From: UBA11524 sp963617205
Lineage (GTDB): Bacteria > Bacillota > Clostridia > Christensenellales > Aristaeellaceae
DNA length: 15,396 bases
Direction: 5' to 3'
Assembly: GCA_963617205.1 (NCBI GenBank)
Contig: CAVEOA010000041.1
Span: forward strand, 1-15,396
Positions 5,644 to 12,910 of the stretch are shown here, in pieces. A model generated the notes under the pieces. That model was given only the letters and a program-made list of their open reading frames with translations, did no database searches and had not been told where the DNA came from. Every line of letters begins with the position of its first letter. Positions within the stretch are counted from its first letter, which is position 1. The position numbers and the translations under genes were made by a program.

Positions 5644-7508
5644 TCCAGATTCACCTGCTGCTGATAAGCAAAATCGTCATTGCAGTACACGCGGTAGGTG
5701 TATGTGCCCGCCTCGGTGCCGGTCAGCTCAACCTCCGGCTCGCGGCTTGCGTTGGCAGGATAATCCGCCTCATACGCGGTGTATTCCACGCCGCTGTCCA
5801 CAATCATCACGCGCACGCTCATCATGCTGTCCGTCTGCGGCAGCGACAGCTTCACGGTTGCCTTCGCCATCATCGACGGTACGCGGTATACGATCAGCGA
5901 CACCCTCGCCGCCGCGATGACCTCGCTGTCCGCAGAGGGCGTTTGCTGGGCGATGCGCCCGTGCATGGATTCATCGTCCGTTTCTTCGTAGGTCACATCG
6001 GGATTGAGCGTCAGCCCTGCCTCGGTCAGCAGCTTCTGCGCCTCGGAAAGCTTGCAGCCGTACACGTTCGGCACAACCGCTCTGCCGCCGGAGACCGTCA
6101 CGTTGATGATGTCGCCTGCCGCGCAGGTGCTGCCTTCCTCGGGCGACTGCGCGACCACCTGTCCGGAGGGCACGCTGTCCGACACGACGTATTCCACCAC
6201 CGTCAGCGTCAAGCCGCTGGCAGAGAGTGTCGAAATCGCGTCCGTTACGCTCATGCCGGTCACCTTGGGCACGTTCTGCGTGGCGGGTCCCTTCGACACG
6301 GTCAGCACGACCACGTCATTTTTCCGCAGCGTTGTGCCCTCCTGCGGCGCCTGCAGGATGACCTCGCCTGCCTTGACGCTCGGATGGTTGATTTCCACTA
6401 CCTCTGACCGCAGCCCGAGCCGCTGAATCTGCTTCTGCGCCTGCGTCACGTCCATGCCGATGTATTCATCGACGACGGCGCTGTTGACGACGCTGTCGTA
6501 GATGAGGCGTGTGCCTGCGAACAGCCCGTAGCAGACGGCCAGCGAAATCAGCACCGTAATCACCCACCAGCTGGCGGAGTGCTCCTTGCGCACCATGCGG
6601 CTGCTCGGCTGACGGCGCTGCGAGCCCGTGTTGGCTGCCGTATCCACAATGCGCGGCTCCATCTCATCGATTCTGCCGCTTGTGGCGCGCCGAAGGTCAG
6701 CCGCCATATCCCATGCGGACTGATAGCGGTACGCCGGATTCTTTTCCATCGCTTTCATGCAGATGTGGCATACCGCATCCGAAACATTCGGCGCAAACTG
6801 ATGAATGGGCGGGGGTGCGCTGCGGAGGTGCTGCACGGCGATGGCAAGGGGTGTGTCGCCGTCAAAGGGTACGCGCCCTGTCAGCATCTCGTAGAGCGTT
6901 ACGCCGACGCTGTAGATGTCGGTCGTGACCCCCATTTCATGCCCGGATGCCTGTTCGGGGCTGAAGTAGTGCACCGTGCCCATGACGGTATCGCCCTTTG
7001 TCAGCGTGTGCTTGTTCACCATCCGTGCGATGCCGAAGTCAGCCACCTTCACGTGACCGTCTGACTGCATCAGGATGTTCTGCGGCTTGATATCGCGGTG
7101 AATGATGCCGTTTTCGTGCGCATGCTGCAGCGCCGAGAGGATGCGGATGGTGATCTGCACCGCGGACGACTCGCTCAGCTGCCCCTTTTCGCGGATGACG
7201 TCCTTGAGCGTCTGTCCCTCGACATACTCCATGACGAGAAAGCGGTTGCCGGTTGTATCCATGCCGACATCCAGCAGATTGACGATGTTGCTGTGCGTCA
7301 GCTTCGATGCCGCCTCCGCCTCGCGCTGAAAGCGTGCGACAAACTCCTCGTCCTGAATGTGCTCCGCCTTGAGCACCTTCACGGCGACATAATGCTGCGT
7401 GTTCAGGTCGACGGCGCGGTAGACGACCGCCATGCCGCCGATGCCGATCTGCTTCTCGATGCGGTAGCGGCCTGCGAGGATTCGTCCGGGCTGAATGTTG
7501 CTATTCAT
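5640..7508 (-). CDS. prkC: PASTA-domain Ser/Thr protein kinase
   Basis: This is a membrane-bound eukaryotic-type kinase of the PrkC/PknB/Stk1 family, which responds to cell-wall fragments and phosphorylates cell-wall, translation and division proteins. The 622 residues begin with the kinase domain (about 14-275): glycine loop IGIGGMAVVY at 21-30, Lys44 in VAVKVL, HRDIKPQN at 137-144, DFG at 157-159, an activation loop with Thr168, Thr170 and Thr174, and SPEQ at 183-186. A basic juxtamembrane stretch leads to one membrane helix at about 314-336 (WWVITVLISLAVCYGLFAG). Three extracellular PASTA repeats follow (about 345-406, 412-474, 478-541), then an extra beta-rich tail (546-622). It overlaps prpC and rsgA by 4 bp each, and GGGAGGAG precedes its ATG. 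All catalytic residues are intact. Confidence 0.96.
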   Translation of the reverse strand: MNSNIQPGRILAGRYRIEKQIGIGGMAVVYRAVDLNTQHYVAVKVLKAEHIQDEEFVARFQREAEAASKLTHSNIVNLLDVGMDTTGNRFLVMEYVEGQTLKDVIREKGQLSESSAVQITIRILSALQHAHENGIIHRDIKPQNILMQSDGHVKVADFGIARMVNKHTLTKGDTVMGTVHYFSPEQASGHEMGVTTDIYSVGVTLYEMLTGRVPFDGDTPLAIAVQHLRSAPPPIHQFAPNVSDAVCHICMKAMEKNPAYRYQSAWDMAADLRRATSGRIDEMEPRIVDTAANTGSQRRQPSSRMVRKEHSASWWVITVLISLAVCYGLFAGTRLIYDSVVNSAVVDEYIGMDVTQAQKQIQRLGLRSEVVEINHPSVKAGEVILQAPQEGTTLRKNDVVVLTVSKGPATQNVPKVTGMSVTDAISTLSASGLTLTVVEYVVSDSVPSGQVVAQSPEEGSTCAAGDIINVTVSGGRAVVPNVYGCKLSEAQKLLTEAGLTLNPDVTYEETDDESMHGRIAQQTPSADSEVIAAARVSLIVYRVPSMMAKATVKLSLPQTDSMMSVRVMIVDSGVEYTAYEADYPANASREPEVELTGTEAGTYTYRVYCNDDFAYQQQVNLE

Positions 7509-8230
7509 GCCCGCTCCTCCCCGTCATGCACGATGACCAGCGTCACATTGTCCTTTCCGCCTGCATCGAGCGCCGCCTTCAGCAGCCTGTCCGCCGATTT
7601 TTCGATGACCTTCATGCGCATCGCGTCATTCAGGACGCTCTTTTCCACCATGCCGTGCAGGCCGTCCGAGCAGACGAGCCATGTGTCGCCCGTGCGGCGC
7701 TCATCCACCAGCAAATCGACCTCGACCGTCTCCTCCGTGCCGACAGCGCGCGTGATAATGTTGCGCAGCGGATGATTCTCCGCTTCCTTCTCCGTCAGGA
7801 TGCCCTCCTGCACCATCTGCTCGACAAGGGAATGATCCGTCGTCTTCTGCACGAGCTTGCCGTCGCGCATCAGATAAACGCGGCTGTCGCCCACGTGCCC
7901 GATGTAGACGAACTCATCGCTCATCCAGAGGACGGACAGGGTCGTGCCCATGCCGGTCAGCGTATCGTCCTTTTCCTGCTGATGGAAGATGGTCTCGTTT
8001 GCCTTCTCGATGGCGGCACGCAGCGCCTGCGCGGAAGGCTCCTGACCGTTCAGCGCCTCCAGCAGCGCATCCCGCGCACCGGCAGACGCAACCTCGCCGC
8101 CCTTGTGACCGCCCATGCCGTCCGCGACGCCGAATACGCGCAGCTTTTCGCTGACAATCGGCGTGTCCTGATTGTTTGCGCGCACCTTGCCCACATCCGT
8201 GCGCGAAGCCACTGCAAGACTCTTCGGCAT
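7505..8230 (-). CDS. prpC: PP2C-type Ser/Thr protein phosphatase, partner of PrkC
   Basis: PrpC/Stp removes phosphate from targets of the adjacent kinase and needs Mn2+ or Mg2+; it is cytoplasmic. The protein has 241 residues from the chosen start and shows the PP2C motifs in order: SRTDVGKVRANNQD at the N-terminus, VADGMGGHKGGEVAS with metal-binding Asp, GTTLSV, YIGHVGDSRVYLMRDG, TTDHSLV, LVCSDGLHGMV and GKDNVTLVIV near the end. The ATG at 8230 was preferred because GGGAGG lies about ten bases upstream and the family N-terminus begins directly after it. An in-frame ATG at 8332 overlaps the rlmN stop as ATGA and would add 34 charged residues. That longer form cannot be ruled out. The stop overlaps the prkC ATG by 4 bp. 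Confidence 0.95.
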   Translation of the reverse strand: MPKSLAVASRTDVGKVRANNQDTPIVSEKLRVFGVADGMGGHKGGEVASAGARDALLEALNGQEPSAQALRAAIEKANETIFHQQEKDDTLTGMGTTLSVLWMSDEFVYIGHVGDSRVYLMRDGKLVQKTTDHSLVEQMVQEGILTEKEAENHPLRNIITRAVGTEETVEVDLLVDERRTGDTWLVCSDGLHGMVEKSVLNDAMRMKVIEKSADRLLKAALDAGGKDNVTLVIVHDGEERA

Positions 8231-8328
8231 GTGCTCTTCCTCCCTGTGCTCCTGCTTTTCCGTTTCCCGATGGCTGAAAAAGTCAATCATCGAGCTTTGT
8301 GTTTCCTTGCTGAAACGGATTTTCCGGC

Positions 8329-9384
8329 TCATGCGTTCTCACCATCCCGATGCTCGTCGTTGTGAAGAACCTTCCTGCGCAGCTGACCGCATGCGCCCTC
8401 GATGTCATCGCCCATTTCGCGGCGGCGCGTCGCGGAGATGTGCAGCTCCTCCAGCTTATGCAGGAAGCGCTGCACCGTCTGCTCGTTCACGCCCTTCAAA
8501 TCCCGCTCCTCAACCGCGTTGAGCGGAATCAGATTCACATGGCACTGCATGCCGCGAAGGCGCCTTGCAAGCTCCTCGGCGTGCTTTTCCTCGCAGTTCA
8601 CGCCGCCGACGAGCGCGTACTCAAAGATGACGCGGCGCCCTGTTTTGCTGATGTAATACCGGCACGCGTCCAGCACATCCTCCATTGGGTAGACCTTGGC
8701 AATCGGCATGGTGCGCTGGCGGATTTCGTCATTGGGCGCGTGCAGGGAGACCGACAGCGTCACGGGCAGATTTTCCTCCGCGAACTGCCGCATTTTCGGC
8801 ACGAGACCGCAGGTGGACAAACTGACGTTGCGCAGTCCGATATTCACGCCGTCCTCTTCGCGGAGCAGGCGCAGAAACCGGCAGACGTTGTCGTAATTGT
8901 CCAGCGGTTCGCCGCTGCCCATCAGCACGATGTTGTGGACATGGTCCCTGCCGGCGAGATAGCGGTTTGCCGTCAGCACCTCGCCGAGCATTTCGCCTGC
9001 CGTCAGCGAGCGGACGCAGCCCTCCAGCGTGCTTGCGCAGAATTTGCAGCCCATCCGGCAGCCGACCTGCGTGGAAATGCACAGCGTGTAGCCGTGATGA
9101 TAGTGCATCAGCACGCCCTCGACGCAGTTGCCGTCTTTGAGCCCGAAGAGGAATTTCACCGTGTCGTCGAGCTGCGAGCGTCGCTCCTCCAGCAGCGTGA
9201 CCGGCTGCGCCACGGCAATCTCCGTCAGCTGCGCGCGCATCGCGGCGGGCAGGTTGCTCATTGCCGCGAAGTCCGCGCCCTGATGAATCCAGCGGAAAAT
9301 CTGCTTGCCGCGGAAAGCCGGCATCCCCTGCGCTTTGCACCAGTCTGACAGCTCCTGCGGCGTCATGCCGGTTAGCTCTGTCAT
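8329..9384 (-). CDS. rlmN: Dual-specificity rRNA/tRNA adenine-C2 methyltransferase (radical SAM)
   Basis: RlmN methylates C2 of A2503 in 23S rRNA and A37 in some tRNAs by a radical SAM, methyl-cysteine mechanism. From the chosen start it has 351 residues. The Fe-S cluster cysteines are in CRMGCKFC (Cys109, Cys113, Cys116). The two mechanistic cysteines are present: Cys102 in TLCISTQVG and Cys332 in EGACGQLR near the C-terminus. GSGEPL and SLHAPNDEIRQRTMPI are further RlmN signatures. These cysteines and the RlmN-type order argue against Cfr, and the gene lies in its usual place after rsmB. The ATG at 9384 overlaps the rsmB stop as ATGA with GGAGG eight bases upstream; an ATG eight codons earlier lies inside rsmB without such a site. 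Confidence 0.96.
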   Translation of the reverse strand: MTELTGMTPQELSDWCKAQGMPAFRGKQIFRWIHQGADFAAMSNLPAAMRAQLTEIAVAQPVTLLEERRSQLDDTVKFLFGLKDGNCVEGVLMHYHHGYTLCISTQVGCRMGCKFCASTLEGCVRSLTAGEMLGEVLTANRYLAGRDHVHNIVLMGSGEPLDNYDNVCRFLRLLREEDGVNIGLRNVSLSTCGLVPKMRQFAEENLPVTLSVSLHAPNDEIRQRTMPIAKVYPMEDVLDACRYYISKTGRRVIFEYALVGGVNCEEKHAEELARRLRGMQCHVNLIPLNAVEERDLKGVNEQTVQRFLHKLEELHISATRRREMGDDIEGACGQLRRKVLHNDEHRDGENA

Positions 9385-11474
9385 ACGCGCTTCCTCCGCA
9401 TCCGGCACATGTAGAAGCCCTCAACGCCGTCGCGGTTCGGCAGGAGCTGCAAGCCCAGCTGCTCATACTGGCGGTACTTTTCCGGAATGGTATCCGGCAG
9501 ACGCTGCACCTCAAATTCCGGATGGCGTGCGAGGAACTGCTCTGCCTGACGCTCGTTTTCGTCCTTGAGCACCGAGCAGGTGGAATACACGAGCGTGCCG
9601 CCCTTCTTGACGTACGGGCAGACCGCGTCGAGCAGATTGCTTTGCAGCGTCACCAGCTCCGATACGCTTTCCGGCGTTACGCGGTAGCGGACATCCGGCT
9701 TTTCGCTCATCACGCCCAGACCGGAGCACGGCGCGTCCAGCAGCACGATGTCCATCGTTTCAATCAAATCCTCGCGGGGCTTGAGCGCATCACGCGTCAT
9801 CGGGCGAACATTCTCCAGATCGAGGCGCTTCACCTGCGCGGCAATCAAATCCGTCCGGTGCGGATGAAGCTCCCACGCCTGCACGCGACCCGTGCCCTGC
9901 ATCATTTCCGCCAGCAGGCAGCTCTTGCCGCCCGGTGCGGCGCACGCGTCGAGAATCTGCATCCCGTTCTTCGGCGCGGCGGCGAGGCAGACCATCATGC
10001 TGCTTTCGCTCTGGATGGAGAATTTGCCGCCGACGAAACCCGCGTCATGCGCGATTTCCGCCATGTTGCGGACGTGCCAGCTGAACGGCAGGCTGCCCTT
10101 CTCCCAATCCCAGACCTTGCTCCGGAGAAATTCCTCGAAGGACGCTGCATCCATGCGCATCATGTTCGGGCGAATGGTAACGGGCGCGTTTGGCTGATGA
10201 TAGCTGATGAGGCGCTCCGCGTCCGCGTCCCAGTCGTCCAGCAGGCGCTCGACCAGCCATTCCGGCACGCTGTTGCGGATGGACAGCGATTTGATCGGCT
10301 CCACTTCCGGGTCAGGGTAGACAATGGCGTCCTTCTGGCGAACGAGGTTGCGCAGGATGCCGTTGCATACGCCTGCCAGCCCTTCCATGCCCAGCTCCTT
10401 GCAGAGCGTGACGGACGTGTTGCATGCGGCGCTCTCCGGAATGCGGTCCTCCAGCAGAATCTGGCACGCGCCGAGGCGGAGAATGTTGCGGAGCTTGATG
10501 TCCGTATCCGGACGCGCCATCAGTGAATTCAGCGCGTAATCGAGCGTCAGCATATGCTCGAGCGTGTCGTACACCAGACGCGCGGCGAGACGGCGGTCAA
10601 CCAGAGGCAGTGCGCACCTGTTCAGCTTTTCATCGAGCGTCAGGGAAGCGTAGGCGTTGTTCTCCGTCACTGCGCGGATGACCTCCAGCGCAAGGCGGCG
10701 TGCAGGCATCCCATCGCTCACCGGCACGGCCGGAGCGACCGACCTCGCCGGTGCATAAGGCGTGGGACGCTTCGCCGGATAGGGGCGTTTTCCAGCACCA
10801 TGCGTGCCAGTAGGCGCCGGCTTTGCGCGGAATTGTCCGTGAGCGCCACTGTAAGGCTTTTTTGCACCATCAAATGGACGCTTGTCCCCACTGCGAACCG
10901 GATGATCTGCCTTCGGCGCGGGAGAATAGGGACGAGTTCCACCGACAGGGCGATTCTGACCTTCCGGCGTCATGCTTCTGCCATCACGCGGCTGATTTTC
11001 GCGCGGCATATCGCGGCGTTCCCCACCAAAGGAACGATTGTTGGCGGGACGTGTGGTGTTGTTTCCACCGAAGCCACGATTATCGTTCGGACGATTGTCA
11101 CTATTCCCACCAAAGCCGCGATTTTCGTTCGGACGATTGGCGTTGTTTCCACCGAAGCTGCGATTTCCAGCCGGACGATTGCTGCTGTTTCCACCAAAGC
11201 CACGATTTTCGTTCGAGCGATTGCTGCTGTTTCCACCAAAGCCACGATTTTCGTTCGAGCGATTGCTGCTGTTTCCACCAAAGCCACGATTTTCGTTCGA
11301 GCGATTGCTGCTGTTTCCACCAAAGCCACGATTTTCGTTCGGGCGATTGCTGTTGCTTCCACCGAAGCCACGATTTTCGTTCGGGCGATTGCCACTGTTC
11401 CCACCGAAGCCGCGACCGCCGTTCGGGCGATTGCCGCCGTTGCCGTCGAAGCCGGGACGATTTCCGTTATTCAT
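9381..11474 (-). CDS. rsmB: 16S rRNA (cytosine-967-C5)-methyltransferase with a long repetitive N-terminal extension
   Basis: RsmB (Sun/Fmu) makes m5C967 in 16S rRNA using SAM. Residues from about 256 to 697 form a normal RsmB of about 440 residues. It has a NusB-like RNA-binding domain (about 256-390, starting PARRLALEVIRAV), then the methyltransferase with DACAAPGGKS at 509-518, Cys583 in DAPCSGLG and catalytic Cys633 in YSTCSV. The oddity is the 255-residue N-terminal extension: a degenerate first unit, ten 14-residue Asn/Arg/Gly/Phe repeats (15-152) and a basic, Pro-rich linker (153-255). The extension starts at an ATG that overlaps the fmt stop by 8 bp, with GAGGAAGAG upstream. No ribosome binding site is seen before the Met at 256, so the extension is probably translated. 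The methyltransferase core is intact. Confidence 0.94.
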   Translation of the reverse strand: MNNGNRPGFDGNGGNRPNGGRGFGGNSGNRPNENRGFGGSNSNRPNENRGFGGNSSNRSNENRGFGGNSSNRSNENRGFGGNSSNRSNENRGFGGNSSNRPAGNRSFGGNNANRPNENRGFGGNSDNRPNDNRGFGGNNTTRPANNRSFGGERRDMPRENQPRDGRSMTPEGQNRPVGGTRPYSPAPKADHPVRSGDKRPFDGAKKPYSGAHGQFRAKPAPTGTHGAGKRPYPAKRPTPYAPARSVAPAVPVSDGMPARRLALEVIRAVTENNAYASLTLDEKLNRCALPLVDRRLAARLVYDTLEHMLTLDYALNSLMARPDTDIKLRNILRLGACQILLEDRIPESAACNTSVTLCKELGMEGLAGVCNGILRNLVRQKDAIVYPDPEVEPIKSLSIRNSVPEWLVERLLDDWDADAERLISYHQPNAPVTIRPNMMRMDAASFEEFLRSKVWDWEKGSLPFSWHVRNMAEIAHDAGFVGGKFSIQSESSMMVCLAAAPKNGMQILDACAAPGGKSCLLAEMMQGTGRVQAWELHPHRTDLIAAQVKRLDLENVRPMTRDALKPREDLIETMDIVLLDAPCSGLGVMSEKPDVRYRVTPESVSELVTLQSNLLDAVCPYVKKGGTLVYSTCSVLKDENERQAEQFLARHPEFEVQRLPDTIPEKYRQYEQLGLQLLPNRDGVEGFYMCRMRRKRV
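11019..11432 (-). repeat. 42-bp tandem repeat encoding a 14-residue RGFGG/FG-type protein repeat in rsmB
   Basis: Ten in-frame units of 42 bp encode variants of NRPNENRGFGGNSS. The copies at 11176-11217, 11218-11259 and 11260-11301 are identical by eye, and the one at 11302-11343 differs at a single base. Units toward both ends diverge (NRPAGNRSFGGNNA, NRPNDNRGFGGNNT, NRPNGGRGFGGNSG). This pattern of identical centre and worn edges is typical of recent expansion by slippage or unequal crossing over. As 42 is divisible by three, changes in copy number keep the reading frame. Confidence 0.95.
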
Positions 11475-12408
11475 GCTGCTCTTCCTCTTTCAATATTGCT
11501 CCTGCTGCCATCGGATGACCGCGCAGATAATCGCGTGATGCCATCGGCTTGCCGCCGGGCGCCTGCATTTGCAGGATGTGCACGGCGCTTTCTCCTGCCG
11601 CGACGATGAGCCCTGCCTTGCCGTCTGCTGCAAGCACCTCGCCCGGCTGACCGCTTCCCTGCGCGATTTCCGCACGAAGCAGCTTCCATGTGCCCTCCGG
11701 CGATGCGGTCGTGCAGCCCGGCCACGGGTTCAGCGCGTGAATGCGCCGGACAATCGCGTCCGCAGGCGCCGTCCAGTCAATCACGCCCATCGCCTTTTCC
11801 AGCTTCGGGTCGTAGGTCATCCGGCTTTCGTCCTGCTTTTGCCTCGGCAGCGTGCCGTTTTCCAGCTGATGCAGCGTTTCCAGCAGCAGCGATGCGCCCA
11901 GCTCGCTCAGCCGAATCGTCAGCTCGCCGCATGTTTCCGTCGGGTCAATGTCCGTGCGCACCTGAAGCAGCATATCGCCGTCATCGATGCCGCGCGAGGT
12001 CATCATCGTCGTCACGCCGGTCTGCCGGTCGCCCTGAAGCATCGCCCACGCAATCGGCGTGGAGCCGCGGTGCTTCGGCAGCAGGGAGGCATGGACGTTG
12101 ATGGTTCCCAGCGGGGGAATGTCCAGAAGCTCCTGCGAGAGAATCTGCCCGAACGCCGCCGTCACGCACAAATCCGGTGCAAGCGCCTTCAAATCCGCCA
12201 CGCTGTCGCGCCTGATTTTTTCCGGCTGATACACCGCGATGCCGTGCGCAAGCGCATATTCCTTCACCGGCGACATGGCAAGCTTCTTGCCGCGTCCCTT
12301 CGGGCGGTCGGGCTGGGTGAATACCGCTGCGACCTCATAGCCGCCCTCGACAAGCGCCTTGAGCGACGGCACGGCAAAGTCCGGCGTGCCCATAAATACG
12401 ATTCTCAC
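11467..12408 (-). CDS. fmt: Methionyl-tRNA formyltransferase
   Basis: Fmt formylates initiator Met-tRNA with 10-formyl-tetrahydrofolate, preparing it for translation initiation. The 313 residues show the N-terminal formyltransferase fold starting RIVFMGTPDFAVPSL. The active site NVHASLLPKHRG carries Asn104 and His106, with an acidic loop DDGDML (Asp142 region) about 36 residues later. A C-terminal OB-like tRNA-binding domain follows (RIHALNPWPGCTT). HRGSTPIAWAML is a slight variant of the more frequent HRGAAPINWA. The start is GTG at 12408, whose GTGA overlaps the def stop by 4 bp, with GGAGG ten bases upstream. Its stop overlaps the rsmB start by 8 bp. The product of this gene creates the formyl group that the upstream gene product, Def, removes. 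Confidence 0.96.
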   Translation of the reverse strand: MRIVFMGTPDFAVPSLKALVEGGYEVAAVFTQPDRPKGRGKKLAMSPVKEYALAHGIAVYQPEKIRRDSVADLKALAPDLCVTAAFGQILSQELLDIPPLGTINVHASLLPKHRGSTPIAWAMLQGDRQTGVTTMMTSRGIDDGDMLLQVRTDIDPTETCGELTIRLSELGASLLLETLHQLENGTLPRQKQDESRMTYDPKLEKAMGVIDWTAPADAIVRRIHALNPWPGCTTASPEGTWKLLRAEIAQGSGQPGEVLAADGKAGLIVAAGESAVHILQMQAPGGKPMASRDYLRGHPMAAGAILKEEEQHE

Positions 12409-12896
12409 TGCAAATCGTCCTCCGGGATATGCCCCTCGATTTCCGCCGGCGTCAGCTCGCGCTCCATCACGTCGATGTAGAGCCGACCGTCCAAATGATC
12501 CAGCTCATGGCAGACGGCGCGCGCGAACAGCCCCTCAACCGTCTTTTCGCACAGCGCACCGTCGCGGTTCTGATATTGCACGGTTACGCGCCTCGGACGC
12601 TTGACAACCGCCTGACGACCCGGCAGCGACAGACAGCCCTCACGACCGCACTGCTCGCCCTCGCGCATCGTGATGACGGGGTTGACCAGCTCGACAAGCC
12701 CTTCGCCGACATCAATCACGACGATGCGCCGGAGAATGCCGACCTGCGGCGCTGCAAGCCCGACGCCCTCGGCGCGATACATGGTGTCCGCCATGTCCTT
12801 GAGCAGAATCCTCAGCCGGAGGTCAAACTTCTCCTGCTTCCGGCACACCTGACGAAGGCTTTCATCGCCAAGCTCCACAATTTTACGAATCGCCAT
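12405..12896 (-). CDS. def: Peptide deformylase
   Basis: Def removes the N-formyl group from new proteins with a bound metal, usually Fe2+. The protein has 163 residues and all three family motifs: GVGLAAPQ at 44-51, EGCLSLPG at 86-93 with the metal-binding Cys88, and HELDH at 130-134 with metal-binding His130 and His134 and catalytic Glu131. EGCLSLPG and CHELDH differ slightly from the commonest EGCLSVPG and QHEIDH but keep all ligands. The short spacing fits the type 1-like bacterial form. The ATG at 12896 is preceded by AAGGAG that begins at the end of priA; the gap to priA is 14 bp. It overlaps fmt by 4 bp. Confidence 0.96.
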   Translation of the reverse strand: MAIRKIVELGDESLRQVCRKQEKFDLRLRILLKDMADTMYRAEGVGLAAPQVGILRRIVVIDVGEGLVELVNPVITMREGEQCGREGCLSLPGRQAVVKRPRRVTVQYQNRDGALCEKTVEGLFARAVCHELDHLDGRLYIDVMERELTPAEIEGHIPEDDLQ

Positions 12897-12910
12897 AGCT
12901 GTTATTCTCC

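Noticed and set aside
5229..6407. 392-residue + strand open frame opposite rsgA and prkC
   Set aside because: GC-rich codons on the - strand produce long antisense frames. The translation is Arg/His/Ala-rich without any motif, while the opposite strand encodes an intact kinase and GTPase.
11176..11343. Regular direct repeats that might suggest a CRISPR array
   Set aside because: The units are contiguous with no unique spacers, they encode protein in frame, and no cas genes are nearby.
10554..11609. Long open frames antisense to rsmB across the repeat, on the + strand in all three frames
   Set aside because: The repeat unit is 42 bp, so any frame without a stop in one unit stays open through the array. 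The frames have no ribosome binding site or recognisable domain and lie opposite a well-supported gene.
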